The notes: generated by a model from the sequence alone, not told the origin. A stretch of 64,000 nt of DNA from UBA1426 sp052034085 (GCA_052034085.1 JBPOJA010000005.1:35045-99044), one strand, 5' to 3'. Counted from the first letter of the stretch, positions 31,909 to 41,733 are shown. Numbers and translations are program-made.

Positions 31909-33663
31909 CTAATCTCTCAGGACCGCATCGAATTTGCAGACTTCCTCGCATTTGCCGCACTTGATGCAAAGGTCCTGATCTATGTAATGCATCTCTCTCA
32001 CCTTGCCGGTTATGGCATTTACCGGGCATTTTCTGGCACACAGAGTACAGCCTGTACAGTTATCTTTAATAGTGAAAGTCAAAAGCTCCGTACAGGAGTG
32101 AGCTGTGCATTTTTTTCGATAAATATGATCTTCGTATTCATTTCTGAAATATTTTATGGTTGTAAGTACGGGATTTGGAGCTGTCTGGCCAAGTCCGCAC
32201 ATGGAGCCGTCTTTGACTTTCAAGGCCAGTTCTTCCAGGAGTTCAATATCCCCGTCTTTGCCTTCGCCCCTTGTGATGCGTTCTAAAATTTCCAGCATTC
32301 TCATAGTTCCAAGACGACAGTAGTTACATTTGCCGCAGGATTCCTTCTTGGTGAAATCCAGGAAATATCTGGCCATGTCCACCATGCAGGTGCTTTCATC
32401 CATGACTATCATTCCGCCGGATCCGACTATGGCTCCTGTTCCTGTGATGGATTCATAATCTACGGGAGTATCTGCCAGTTCTGCAGGTATGCATCCGCCT
32501 GATGGCCCTCCCATCTGAACTGCTTTAAATTTTTTGTCGTTTTTAATGCCGCCGCCTATTTCAAATATTACATCTTTTATGGGCAGGCCCATTGGCACTT
32601 CCACCAGGCCGCCTTTTTTAATTTTGCCGGCCAGGGCAAAAACTTTGGTACCCTTGCTCTTTTCTGTCCCCAGCGAGCCGAAAAGCTCACCACCTTTGCT
32701 GATGATGTAGGGCACATTGGCAAAAGTCTCCACATTGTTAATGTTTGTCGGCTGCTGCCAGAGACCTTTTTGAGCAGGGAAGGGAGGCTTCAGCCTTGGC
32801 ATGCCTCTTTCGCCTTCCAGTGAAGCTATTAAAGCTGTCTCTTCGCCGCAAACAAAAGCACCGGCACCGGCTTTTATCCTGATATCGAAATCAAAGCCGC
32901 TACCAAGGATGTCTTTTCCCAGAAAGCCTTTTTCTCTCGCCTGAGCAATAGCTATCTCCAGTCGTGAAATGGCAAGAGGATATTCCGCCCTTACATAAAT
33001 TGCCCCTTCGGTGGCTCCTATGGCATAAGCTCCAATAATCATGCCTTCCAGAAGTGCATGGGGGTCTCCCTCAAGAATGCTCCTGTCCATGAAAGCACCC
33101 GGGTCTCCTTCGTCGGCATTGCATACCATATATTTTTGGGGAGCATCATTATTCCTGGCCGCATCCCACTTGAACCAGGTTGGGAAGCCAGCGCCCCCTC
33201 TGCCTCTCAGTCCGGATACCTTCATCTCTTCAATAACTTCTTCGGGAGTCATCGTAGTTAAGGCTTTCTTGGTGGCCTGATAGCCCCCCACCATAATGTA
33301 TTCCTCTATCACTTCAGGATTTATTATGCCGCAGTTTCTGAGAACTATCTTTTTCTGCTTGGAAAGATAATCCTGATCAACATCCGGGATACCGTACTCC
33401 CATACGGGTTCTCCGCCCGCTATATGTCTGTTTACAATATCTGAAACTTTATCGGGTGAAATTTTGATGTAGCGGATTTCCAGATTTCCCTCATCGTCAT
33501 AAACATCAACTATGGGTTCCAGAAAACAGCTTCCTATGCAGCCGGTCTTGTCGACATGGATGTTTTCCAGCCCCAGATTTTCTACCTGCCTTTCGATTTC
33601 ATCGGCGGTTTTTCTTGCACCGCTGGCAACACCACAGCTGCCTTGTCCAACTAAAATTCTCAT
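31909..33663 (-). CDS. NuoF-like NADH-binding subunit with thioredoxin-like and ferredoxin domains
   Basis: A 584-residue HydB/HndC-type subunit. Residues 1-90 form a thioredoxin-like [2Fe-2S] domain (GSCGVASG, TGCIGSCFLEP). The core holds the NADH/FMN site of NuoF (GRGGAGFPTWFKW, CNADEGDPGAFMDRS, AGAGAFVCGEETALI), then an SLBB region, the [4Fe-4S] motif ESCGKCNYCRLG, and two C-terminal ferredoxin clusters (NCTGCTLCARKCPVNA and LCIKCGKCEEVCKFDA). This layout is found in soluble and often electron-bifurcating hydrogenases and formate dehydrogenases. It overlaps the NuoE-like gene by 4 bases and precedes the NuoG/GltD gene by 12, so they surely form one complex. Confidence 0.93.
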   Translation of the reverse strand: MRILVGQGSCGVASGARKTADEIERQVENLGLENIHVDKTGCIGSCFLEPIVDVYDDEGNLEIRYIKISPDKVSDIVNRHIAGGEPVWEYGIPDVDQDYLSKQKKIVLRNCGIINPEVIEEYIMVGGYQATKKALTTMTPEEVIEEMKVSGLRGRGGAGFPTWFKWDAARNNDAPQKYMVCNADEGDPGAFMDRSILEGDPHALLEGMIIGAYAIGATEGAIYVRAEYPLAISRLEIAIAQAREKGFLGKDILGSGFDFDIRIKAGAGAFVCGEETALIASLEGERGMPRLKPPFPAQKGLWQQPTNINNVETFANVPYIISKGGELFGSLGTEKSKGTKVFALAGKIKKGGLVEVPMGLPIKDVIFEIGGGIKNDKKFKAVQMGGPSGGCIPAELADTPVDYESITGTGAIVGSGGMIVMDESTCMVDMARYFLDFTKKESCGKCNYCRLGTMRMLEILERITRGEGKDGDIELLEELALKVKDGSMCGLGQTAPNPVLTTIKYFRNEYEDHIYRKKCTAHSCTELLTFTIKDNCTGCTLCARKCPVNAITGKVREMHYIDQDLCIKCGKCEEVCKFDAVLRD

Positions 33664-34196
33664 TGCGCAACCTCCTGATCTCTGGTCCTGATTTCCTTCA
33701 AAATCTTTTTAACCGAATCCTTGGTCAAATTGCCGTATGTTTCATCGCCCGCCTGACTTTTAACCATCATAACCGGCGCCAGGCTGCAGCAGCCCAGGCA
33801 GGCAACATTATTCAAGGTAAATATGCCGTCTTCCGTGGTTTCTCCGTCACTTATGGCAAGCTCCTCAGTAATTGCTTCTTCAATTCCATCTGCCCCGTTG
33901 ACATGGCAGGCTGTTCCCTTGCAAAGCATAATCAGATTTTTTCCTATAGGCGATAATCTGAACTGAGTATAAAATGTGGCCACTCCATATATCTGGGCTG
34001 GTTTCAGGCCGGTTTTCTCTGCAATATAATCGATGGCATCCATAGACAGAAAGCCGTAAATCTCCTGAGCCTTCTGCAAAATTGTTATAAGACTGCCCGG
34101 TATACTGCCGTATGTCTCCAGTATCGGAGCCAGCTGACTGAAATCCTGCTTTTCACAATTACAATCAGGGCAGCATCCATTTTTAACTGTTTCCAT
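33660..34196 (-). CDS. NuoE-like [2Fe-2S] subunit
   Basis: A 178-residue thioredoxin-fold subunit that pairs with NuoF. I start at ATG 34196, seven bases after GGAGG (34208-34204); a GTG at 34211 overlaps that site. The [2Fe-2S] ligands are in CKGTACHVNG and CLGCCSLAP, and the family motif KPAQIYGVATFYTQF is present. Unusually, residues 8-14 carry four Cys (CCPDCNC) ahead of the normal NuoE start, which could bind an extra metal or be redox-active. It is the first gene of the three-gene complex. A half Rex-like site (TTGTTAAT) lies upstream but lacks the second half. Confidence 0.93.
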   Translation of the reverse strand: METVKNGCCPDCNCEKQDFSQLAPILETYGSIPGSLITILQKAQEIYGFLSMDAIDYIAEKTGLKPAQIYGVATFYTQFRLSPIGKNLIMLCKGTACHVNGADGIEEAITEELAISDGETTEDGIFTLNNVACLGCCSLAPVMMVKSQAGDETYGNLTKDSVKKILKEIRTRDQEVAQ

Positions 34197-34285
34197 AATG
34201 ATTCCTCCCACTTTTCTAGTAAACGTTATATTTATAAATTGTATTTGTTAATATCATAGATATTATTATAACCTTTGGTTGCTGT

Positions 34286-35194
34286 TCAGGCATCCGTATT
34301 TTTGGGGAGTGACTTGCACTTAAAAAAGCTCAGATCCAGCTCCATAGTAAGAAGGCTTATCATCAGCAAGGCTGCTCCGAAATAGCCCTGGGGGCTCAGT
34401 TTCTCTCCTGCTATCGTGAAAGCAATTATTGCAGCAAAAACCGGTTCCAGAGAAAAAATGATTCCCGCCCTGGATGCGGTTGTATGCTGGAGCGCAACAG
34501 ATTGCACTACAAATGCCAGCCCGGTACAGAAAAATGACAAAACTACTATTGATATCCATACTTTTGGGCTCTGTGGAAGATGCAGACTTTCAACGGGCAA
34601 AGCGACAGCCAGCTGAAAGATACCCGCAAAGCCTATCTGATAGACACCCAGCTGAAAAGGGTTGACTTCGGCCTTACAGACGGCGGATTCAGTTATAAGG
34701 AGCACAACGGCATAAGAAACAGCACACATTACGCTCATGAAATCGCCAAATGCAGATGAGGCGCCGCCGTTCAAAGTCATGAATCCTATCCCGGCTACAG
34801 CAAAGGCAACGGCAACAATCAGTTTGATTCCTGCCTTCTGTTTTTTAAAGAAATAGCCCAAAACAGGCGTGAAAACCACAGTCAGGGCACACAGAAACCC
34901 CGCATTGGAAAGGCTGGTATATTTAACACCCAGGGTTGATGACAGGTAAGTAATCATAACCATCAACCCGATAACTGCCCCGTATTTCAAAGTTGTCCGG
35001 CTGACAGGAATAAGCTGTTTCCTGAAAAAAAGAAAAATTGTCAGAAACGCAATAAAAAAGCGAAGTATATTTATGTTGAAAGGGCTCAGTTCTTCCAGCG
35101 AGTAATCTATAAGCAAATATGAAGTTCCCCAGAACAGGGTAACCAGCAACAACATTAAATCTGCCCGTATTCTTTTTTTCTCCAGTTTGTCCAT
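34286..35194 (-). CDS. EamA/DMT family transporter
   Basis: A 302-residue membrane protein with ten hydrophobic helices in two EamA repeats (residues ~10-145 and ~155-290). The first repeat opens LMLLLVTLFWGTSYLLIDYSL, split here by the WGTSY motif, and the second has SRAGIIFSLEPVFAAIIAF, the conserved GxxxSLEPVxA helix. Such proteins export amino acids or metabolites or move nucleotide sugars; nothing here fixes the substrate. AAGGAG precedes the ATG. It starts 12 bases after holA's stop, in one direction with comEC and holA. Confidence 0.9.
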   Translation of the reverse strand: MDKLEKKRIRADLMLLLVTLFWGTSYLLIDYSLEELSPFNINILRFFIAFLTIFLFFRKQLIPVSRTTLKYGAVIGLMVMITYLSSTLGVKYTSLSNAGFLCALTVVFTPVLGYFFKKQKAGIKLIVAVAFAVAGIGFMTLNGGASSAFGDFMSVMCAVSYAVVLLITESAVCKAEVNPFQLGVYQIGFAGIFQLAVALPVESLHLPQSPKVWISIVVLSFFCTGLAFVVQSVALQHTTASRAGIIFSLEPVFAAIIAFTIAGEKLSPQGYFGAALLMISLLTMELDLSFFKCKSLPKNTDA

Positions 35195-35206
35195 ATTTCT
35201 CCTTAA

Positions 35207-36220
35207 TTAAATGTTTGCTATAAGTAATTCCATTGCCAGCTCGCTGTCCAGCAGACCTGTTTTGATTTCTCTGTCAACATTAATACATAACGACAGATTA
35301 TTGCGCAACTGCTTTTTCGTGTATCTGCGAGACAATGCAAGGGCTTTTTTAACTCTGTATTCGTGAATACCGGTGTCTTTCACTATACCTGCCTGCCGGT
35401 AACCGTCTTCAGCCATTTCCTTGCATATAAGTATGAGTTCATAGGTCGATACTATAAGAGAAAGCAATTGCTGCCAGGCGCTGCCACCTTTCAAAAGGCT
35501 GTGCAGAAGGTGGATGGCTTCTCCTTTTTCTCCGGAAGATATGGCATCTATCATATCGAAAACATAAGCCTCGGTGTTTTTTGTCAAACCGGCCTCAACC
35601 AGCTCAGCCGTAATAATATTGTCCTCGCTTAAAGCTATAAGTTTTTTTATATCATTTTCGAAATTATATAAGCTGTAGTTGCTTTGCCTGTCCAGATAGC
35701 CTGACTCTTCTATCATATTTCTTATGACGGAACTGTGGGCGGATTTTCCGGCCTGTTTTAAACGCTTAAATATAAAGCTCCGCAACTCTGCTTCATTCAG
35801 CCTGTCAAAGCAGTAGATGCCTCCTTTTGCAGCCTGTTTTTTGTATAGCCTGGTTCGTTTATCCACCGCTGAACTGCAAATAATCATGAGGCTGTGTCCG
35901 GGAATCTTATCAATTTCCGTCATCAGGTGCTCCAGCCTGGGATCTTTGGAGTCGAAGCTGAAGTTCTCAAGAACAAGCAATCTTTTTTCTGCCATCATAG
36001 GCAGAGTTTCCAGCAGGGAGCAAAGCTCGTCGATATCCGCATCCTGCCATTCAAGAGCCGTCAGATTCAGACTGGCCAGATCTTTACCTACAAAGCGTTC
36101 AATTATCTTATCTATGGCCCATCTGATCAGAAAATCTTCCTCACCATAAAAAATTAGAGGGTTGGCCAAAATCCCAACCTCTAATTCCTGCAGGATTTCT
36201 TTGTAACCTTTTTCGCCCAT
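35207..36220 (-). CDS. holA: DNA polymerase III delta subunit
   Basis: Clamp-loader subunit that opens the sliding clamp. I use ATG 36220, seven bases after the comEC stop, giving 337 residues; a longer reading would overlap comEC by 32 bases. The family N-terminus is visible as NPLIFYGEEDFLIRWAIDKI, and LPMMAEKRLLVLENF and the DKRTRLYKK segment correspond to the clamp-binding and helical linker parts. It is shorter on motifs than the delta' subunit, and lacks a P-loop as expected. The neighbourhood comEC-holA is conserved across Bacillota, supporting the call. Confidence 0.92.
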   Translation of the reverse strand: MGEKGYKEILQELEVGILANPLIFYGEEDFLIRWAIDKIIERFVGKDLASLNLTALEWQDADIDELCSLLETLPMMAEKRLLVLENFSFDSKDPRLEHLMTEIDKIPGHSLMIICSSAVDKRTRLYKKQAAKGGIYCFDRLNEAELRSFIFKRLKQAGKSAHSSVIRNMIEESGYLDRQSNYSLYNFENDIKKLIALSEDNIITAELVEAGLTKNTEAYVFDMIDAISSGEKGEAIHLLHSLLKGGSAWQQLLSLIVSTYELILICKEMAEDGYRQAGIVKDTGIHEYRVKKALALSRRYTKKQLRNNLSLCINVDREIKTGLLDSELAMELLIANI

Positions 36221-36227
36221 TAAGCCC

Positions 36228-38528
36228 TCAAAGCATGGTCCGCACTTTGAGCCTTTCATTTTTTATGTTCACAAGTACGGCCCCGTGTAAATCATTCCTG
36301 TAAACTATTATACTCTTTTTCTCCAGTTTTTCAATGATTTCAGAATGGGGATGACCATAGTTATTGCTGCCTACCTGAATGACTGCCATCAGAGGACTGG
36401 CCGCCGCCAGAAAATCATTTCCCGTAGAGAATCGGGACCCATGGTGCCCTATTTTCAATATGTCTGTTTTTAGGTTGCTGCACATACCCATGACCTGACG
36501 CTCTCCGGATTCAGTCATATCCCCTGTTATTAAGATTTTCATATTTTTATGGGTGACCATGAAAACCAGACTGTTCAAATTTTCATCCTCATCCCAGCCC
36601 ATTAGTTTTTCATATTCAGCCATAGAATGCCGGTCAGGATATAACACCTCCACACTTGTGTTGTCATCCAGGCAAATAGTATCACCTGCCCCCAGAAAGA
36701 GAAATTGATCATCATTCAAACCAGTATCGGTTTTAAGTCCCTCCAGCTTAAGCATGTTTCCCTCATATACCCCAAGCTTAAGAACGGGAAGCTCCCTGCA
36801 AAGGCTTGCAATTCCCCCGTAATGGTCATGATGCAAATGGGTGACCAGTGCCAGGTCAATTTTCTTTACCCCGTTTTTTAACAGATACGGCCTTAAAATT
36901 TTTTCCCCCACATCAAAATCCCTTTGTCCCCCGCCATCTATCAGTATATTTTTACCTTCAGTCGTTCTGATATGCAGACAATCGCCCTGACCCACATCCA
37001 AAAATACAAGATCCGCTTTCCCTGGACCGTCATCGATTGCCAATGGCAGTAAAACAGCCATTGACAGCAGAATCAGGCCAATTACTTCAACTGCGCCTTT
37101 TCTTTTCTGCTGAATCAATATGAGGAAGCTTTCAGAAAGCAGAAAAAAGAAAAACCCGTAAAAAAGAACTATGAAAGTCATCGATGGAGCCACTACATTC
37201 ATATGTGAAATCCCATTATCAGTTGGAACTCTGTTGAGCCAGACAATCAGGTCAAGGGCTTTCTGGAGTCCGCCGTATCCTATATTTAAAAGCAGGTCCA
37301 GAAAAAAAGAGTCCGGCAGGAGGCCCAGGGCGGCAAGACTGACGCCCAGCGGAACAACCATCCCCGCCAGAAAAATTACAGGGATATTGATAATAAATGC
37401 AGAAAATGAGAAAAGCATAAAATGATAAGCTGTCATGGGAGCCAATGCGATCTGCACACTTATCAGGGGAATCACAGAAGAAGTCAAATAATTTTTTCTC
37501 TCTCTGAAATGAGGCATAACAAAGGACAAAGATAAAACTGCCACATAAGACATCTGAAAACCTGCATTGAAAATGCAGTAAGGATTGCAGAGGAGCATAA
37601 GCAGCGCGGAACAGGCAACAGCACAGGACAAATCAAAACGCCTGTGCAAAAATTTTCCCCCAATATGAATTACAATTATGGAAACTGCCCTGATTACAGA
37701 TGGTGAAAATTCAGCCAGTGCGCAGTAAAAAATCAGAAATATGACTGTAAGAACCGAGCCTTTTATATTTCTTCGACCCCTGAACAAACCGGAAACATAA
37801 GCATAAATTATACTCACATGGATGCCTGAAACGGCTAAAATATGTGCCGTGCCATTTTTCCGGAAAGTATCATAAATATCTTCTTCCATGTGCCTCTTGT
37901 CGCCAAACAAAACTCCGTTTAAAAGTGCCGATTTGTCATGAGCCATATACTTTTCCTGGGTGCGAATTATTTTATCTTTCACTTTCCCTGGAATTCTTAT
38001 CAGGGGATTGAATCTGTTTTCCTGCTTCACATTCGTTTCAAATGCACTTATTCCGGCCGCAATTCCTTTTGTTTTCAGGTACAGGTTATAATCGAAAAGG
38101 CCGGGGTTGCGACGCTTTGAGGGAAGTTGAAGTTTTCCCTTTATATTTACCATGTCTCCAAGATATTCTGCATTTTGTCCGCCTTTAACATAGACAATAA
38201 AACTCCGTCCCTCCCCGGTTTTAACAGTCAGAACAGCAGTATCCCTTCTGGTATCCTGAGCTGTCACTCTGCCTTTGATGCTAATCAGATCATTGTCTTT
38301 CCCCTGTGACATGTCGAGTTTACCTGAGGCAAAGGTAATATGGACAGATCCAAGCAGACCTATGACTACCATTGAAATTATTATTTTTTTGTGTTTCACA
38401 GAAATCAGTGCAAGGAAAATAAAAATCGCAAGATATGCCGAAATCCACAGAACAGGTCTGAAATAATGGCCTGCGATTATCCCTGCGATGAAAAATGAAC
38501 ATATAAACATCAGAGGACGCCTGATCAT
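36228..38528 (-). CDS. comEC: ComEC/Rec2 DNA internalisation protein
   Basis: Membrane channel that brings single-stranded DNA into the cell during natural transformation. I start at ATG 38528 (MIRRPLMFICSF) behind GGGGG; a reading from ATG 38567 lacks any ribosome site. This gives 766 residues. An N-terminal membrane and OB-like region (~1-190) is followed by the competence domain (NGTAHILAVSGIHVSIIYAY, ~230 onward) with many helices. The C-terminal metallo-beta-lactamase domain has THLHHDHYGG near residue 570 and DILKIGHHGSRFS. The protein appears intact. No other com genes are in the window, so competence cannot be asserted. Confidence 0.94.
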   Translation of the reverse strand: MIRRPLMFICSFFIAGIIAGHYFRPVLWISAYLAIFIFLALISVKHKKIIISMVVIGLLGSVHITFASGKLDMSQGKDNDLISIKGRVTAQDTRRDTAVLTVKTGEGRSFIVYVKGGQNAEYLGDMVNIKGKLQLPSKRRNPGLFDYNLYLKTKGIAAGISAFETNVKQENRFNPLIRIPGKVKDKIIRTQEKYMAHDKSALLNGVLFGDKRHMEEDIYDTFRKNGTAHILAVSGIHVSIIYAYVSGLFRGRRNIKGSVLTVIFLIFYCALAEFSPSVIRAVSIIVIHIGGKFLHRRFDLSCAVACSALLMLLCNPYCIFNAGFQMSYVAVLSLSFVMPHFRERKNYLTSSVIPLISVQIALAPMTAYHFMLFSFSAFIINIPVIFLAGMVVPLGVSLAALGLLPDSFFLDLLLNIGYGGLQKALDLIVWLNRVPTDNGISHMNVVAPSMTFIVLFYGFFFFLLSESFLILIQQKRKGAVEVIGLILLSMAVLLPLAIDDGPGKADLVFLDVGQGDCLHIRTTEGKNILIDGGGQRDFDVGEKILRPYLLKNGVKKIDLALVTHLHHDHYGGIASLCRELPVLKLGVYEGNMLKLEGLKTDTGLNDDQFLFLGAGDTICLDDNTSVEVLYPDRHSMAEYEKLMGWDEDENLNSLVFMVTHKNMKILITGDMTESGERQVMGMCSNLKTDILKIGHHGSRFSTGNDFLAAASPLMAVIQVGSNNYGHPHSEIIEKLEKKSIIVYRNDLHGAVLVNIKNERLKVRTML

Positions 38529-38581
38529 CTTCCCCCAATGCTCCCAATCCCAGATATATGATAGCATACAAGAGCAATTTA

Positions 38582-38590
38582 TGGTATAAT
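38582..38590 (+). promoter_or_regulatory. Extended -10 promoter of the class A PBP gene
   Basis: TGGTATAAT at 38582-38590 is a TGn-extended perfect -10 box about 40 bases before the PBP start; no -35 hexamer is evident. Confidence 0.5.
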
Positions 38591-38627
38591 TTCTCTGGCT
38601 TAATTTCAGTGAAAGCAGGTGTTTCCT

Positions 38628-41600
38628 TTGACGGAAAAATACAGTGAAAATGAAACAGATAAGTTTCTTGATAAATTCGATAAAATAAAAGAGATGTTCA
38701 ATATAGGCATGGACGAAAAGCCGTCTGAGAACGAAGAATTAGTGTTCCCTGAAAAAAAAGAGGAGCAGCGCAGAGGCATTATGAATAAAAACAAACGCAA
38801 AAAAAGGAACAAAAGCAAAAAGACAAAGCGCTATAAGATACATATATTCAGACTTCTGGCAGCCCTGATGGTGCTGGGGCTGATTGTTCTTGGTGCAGTA
38901 GGCCTGTGGGTCCGTACAATCATACAGGAAACACCGGAAATAGATGCGGACAACATGTACAGCCTCCTGGCGGAAAACTCGGTCCTATACGATGACGAGG
39001 GACATGAGCTGGAAAATCTCTATTACAGCGGACAAGGTCTGCGAACCAATCTCAGTTATACTGAACTTCCCAAAGATCTGATCAATGCTTTCATTGCCAT
39101 AGAGGACAAAACTTTCTGGGAGCATAAAGGCTTCAATATCGTAAGAATTATCGGTGCTATTGTGGACAGCCTGAAATCCGGGGATTCCATCAAAGGTACC
39201 AGTACCATAACGCAGCAGCTGGCCCGAAACTTGTATTTGCCAGAGAAGAAGGAAGTCCGGACAATGACCAGGAAGATTCAGGAAGCGTACTATGCCAGAG
39301 TACTGGAAAGACAACTGTCCAAAGAGCAAATAATAGAGGCCTACTTAAATACAATTTATCTGGGTAGTAACAGCAATGGTGTTTCCGCCGCTGCCAAAAC
39401 GTATTTTTCAAAAAATGTAAATGAACTCACCCTGGGGGAATGCGCCGTGTTGGCCTCCATCCCCAAACATCCCATGCAGAATTCACCCATGAGAAGACTG
39501 AACAATACGGACATAGATGACCCCGACTCCATGGATTTCATTTACAGGGGCGAAAACTACAGCCTGCTTTACCAGAATCATTTCGAAGGAAGGCAAAAAC
39601 TTACCCTTGCGTTCATGCTTGAGCAGGGGCTCATTGATGACGCACAATATGAAGCCGCAATTAACGAAGACATCAGAGCCGCCATAAATCCGGATTTGAG
39701 CGGAGAGAATGAAATATCGTCATATTTTGCCGATTTTGTTATCAGCCAGGTAATAAACGATCTGATGACGGAACTGGATGTGGACGAATCCAGGGCAAAG
39801 GATATGGTCTACAACGGGGGGCTGAGAATTCACAGCACCCTCAATGTAGATATGCAGAAAATCATAGAGGATGAATACACAAATGACAAGAACTTTCCGG
39901 CAGTAGTCGGTCTTAATAAAAACAAAGCCGGTGATGCCAGAGATTCAAAAGGCAAAATATTGCTTTATCTGTATAGCAATATGATAGATGAAGATGAAAA
40001 CTTCACACTCAGGCCTGATGAATACGAGCTTAAGGAAGATGGCAGCATGCTGGTTTTTAAAAACAACCGGCTGAATTTCTACAAAACCGAGGTCAACAAA
40101 AAAGTTGACTATAGTGTTGAATTTAAACCCATGTACAAGATAGATGACGGTAAATTTTATACTATTTCCGCCGGATATGTTCTGATACCTGCCCAATATA
40201 AAAGCCGAGACGGAGACGGAAACCTGATTATAAAAAAAGACTTCTTCGGAGAAGATTGCCCCTTCGCACTTACGGACAAAGGCATGGTCATACCAAAAGG
40301 ATACTATCAACTAAAGGAAAAAGTTATGCAGCCACAGTCTGCCATGGTAATTCTAGACTATAAAACAGGAGAAATAAAAGCCATGGCCGGAGGGAGGGGA
40401 CTGACCGGCAAACAACTTTTCAACCGGGCCATTTCACCAAGACAGCCCGGATCTTCCATAAAGCCTATTGCCGTTTATGGGCCTGCCCTGCAACGGTCGG
40501 CAGACATGGCAAAAGGTGAACCCACAGAAGGCGGTCCCACAATGTGGACTGCGGCATCGGTAATTGACGATGCACCGCTGGTTGTCAACAACAAGCTCTG
40601 GCCCAAAAACTGGTACTCCGGGTACAGAGGCCTTCATACCCTCAGACAATCAGTAGAGCAATCCATAAATGTCAATGCTGTGAAAGTTCAAAATGATCTT
40701 GGCCCCGAAACTTCTTTGAAATTCCTCAAAAAGCTTGGTGTTACTACTGTGGTGGAGTCCGGAAATATAAACGATATGAATCCGGCCGCCATGGCCCTGG
40801 GTGGAATGACCAACGGCATTCCACCGCTTCAGATGGCGGCCGCATATGGTGCTTTCGCCAATGAAGGCTATTATGTAAGGCCGGTCGCATATACACTTGT
40901 AACAAACAAAAGAGGAGATCCCCTGCTTGAAAATCAGAACCGCAAAGAACCTGTCATGGATAAAAGCGTAGCTTTCATAATGAACGATATACTGAGAACC
41001 ACGGTAACCAGCGGAATTGCAGGTTCGGCAGCCATAGGCAGCCATCCCGTAGCAGGAAAAACCGGAACTACAACTGATAACTACGATGCTTGGTTTGTAG
41101 GCATGACGCCCTATTATGCGGCAGCACTCTGGATAGGGAATGACATCAATCTGGAACTTTCGCAGGGCAGCGTTTCTGCAGCAAGGCTCTGGAGCAAGAT
41201 AATGAAACAGGTGCATGCCGGCTTGCCGCAGGGAAGTTTTCCCAAAGGTGAAAATGTGGTTTCGGCTACCATAGATACGAAATCGGGAAAACTTCCATCA
41301 GCATTATCAGCCCTGGACCCCAGAGGCACTGTGAAAAGTGAATACTTTTCGGCGGGAACGGTGCCAACTGAAGAAGATGATATGCACGTTCTTGTCAGCA
41401 TCTGCGCTGATACCAATTACCTTGCTACTCCATACTGTCCCAATGCGGTGGAAAAAGTCATGATCAAACGACCCGAAGACTGGGTTTATACCTATAAGAA
41501 TATAACGGTAGGTGATATAGCCTATGAGGCGCCAATATATTATTGCAACCACCATAATCCTGACATATATAGTTATCCAATAGATCCTGAAAAAACATTG

Positions 41601-41717
41601 CATCCTTTCATACCTCCCGAAGAAAATGATAACGACCAGTTGCCGCCGTGGCTCATTGTCCCCGATGACGACGAAGAAGACGAGGGCTCCGTGCTGTCCG
41701 AAGATGATGATGGTTAA
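38628..41717 (+). CDS. Class A penicillin-binding protein (PBP1A-type)
   Basis: Bifunctional peptidoglycan glycosyltransferase/transpeptidase, 1029 residues from TTG 38628 (AGGTG six bases before; GTG 38619 and ATG 38781 are alternatives). A basic cytoplasmic tail (MNKNKRKKRNKSKKTKR) precedes one membrane helix (~80-100). The glycosyltransferase domain has AIEDKTFWEHKGFN and GTSTITQQLARN. The transpeptidase shows PGSSIKPIA (SxxK, about residue 610), SINVN (SxN) and GKTGTT (KTG). A ~150-residue insert separates the two domains. The C-terminus ends in an acidic Pro-rich stretch (PDDDEEDEG, SEDDDG) outside the cell. Maf follows closely. Confidence 0.94.
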   Translation: MTEKYSENETDKFLDKFDKIKEMFNIGMDEKPSENEELVFPEKKEEQRRGIMNKNKRKKRNKSKKTKRYKIHIFRLLAALMVLGLIVLGAVGLWVRTIIQETPEIDADNMYSLLAENSVLYDDEGHELENLYYSGQGLRTNLSYTELPKDLINAFIAIEDKTFWEHKGFNIVRIIGAIVDSLKSGDSIKGTSTITQQLARNLYLPEKKEVRTMTRKIQEAYYARVLERQLSKEQIIEAYLNTIYLGSNSNGVSAAAKTYFSKNVNELTLGECAVLASIPKHPMQNSPMRRLNNTDIDDPDSMDFIYRGENYSLLYQNHFEGRQKLTLAFMLEQGLIDDAQYEAAINEDIRAAINPDLSGENEISSYFADFVISQVINDLMTELDVDESRAKDMVYNGGLRIHSTLNVDMQKIIEDEYTNDKNFPAVVGLNKNKAGDARDSKGKILLYLYSNMIDEDENFTLRPDEYELKEDGSMLVFKNNRLNFYKTEVNKKVDYSVEFKPMYKIDDGKFYTISAGYVLIPAQYKSRDGDGNLIIKKDFFGEDCPFALTDKGMVIPKGYYQLKEKVMQPQSAMVILDYKTGEIKAMAGGRGLTGKQLFNRAISPRQPGSSIKPIAVYGPALQRSADMAKGEPTEGGPTMWTAASVIDDAPLVVNNKLWPKNWYSGYRGLHTLRQSVEQSINVNAVKVQNDLGPETSLKFLKKLGVTTVVESGNINDMNPAAMALGGMTNGIPPLQMAAAYGAFANEGYYVRPVAYTLVTNKRGDPLLENQNRKEPVMDKSVAFIMNDILRTTVTSGIAGSAAIGSHPVAGKTGTTTDNYDAWFVGMTPYYAAALWIGNDINLELSQGSVSAARLWSKIMKQVHAGLPQGSFPKGENVVSATIDTKSGKLPSALSALDPRGTVKSEYFSAGTVPTEEDDMHVLVSICADTNYLATPYCPNAVEKVMIKRPEDWVYTYKNITVGDIAYEAPIYYCNHHNPDIYSYPIDPEKTLHPFIPPEENDNDQLPPWLIVPDDDEEDEGSVLSEDDDG

Positions 41718-41733
41718 GCATGCCGATAAAGCG

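Noticed and set aside
34226..34260. Rex box before the NuoE-like gene
   Set aside because: TTGTTAAT gives one good half-site, but the second half does not match TTAACAA.
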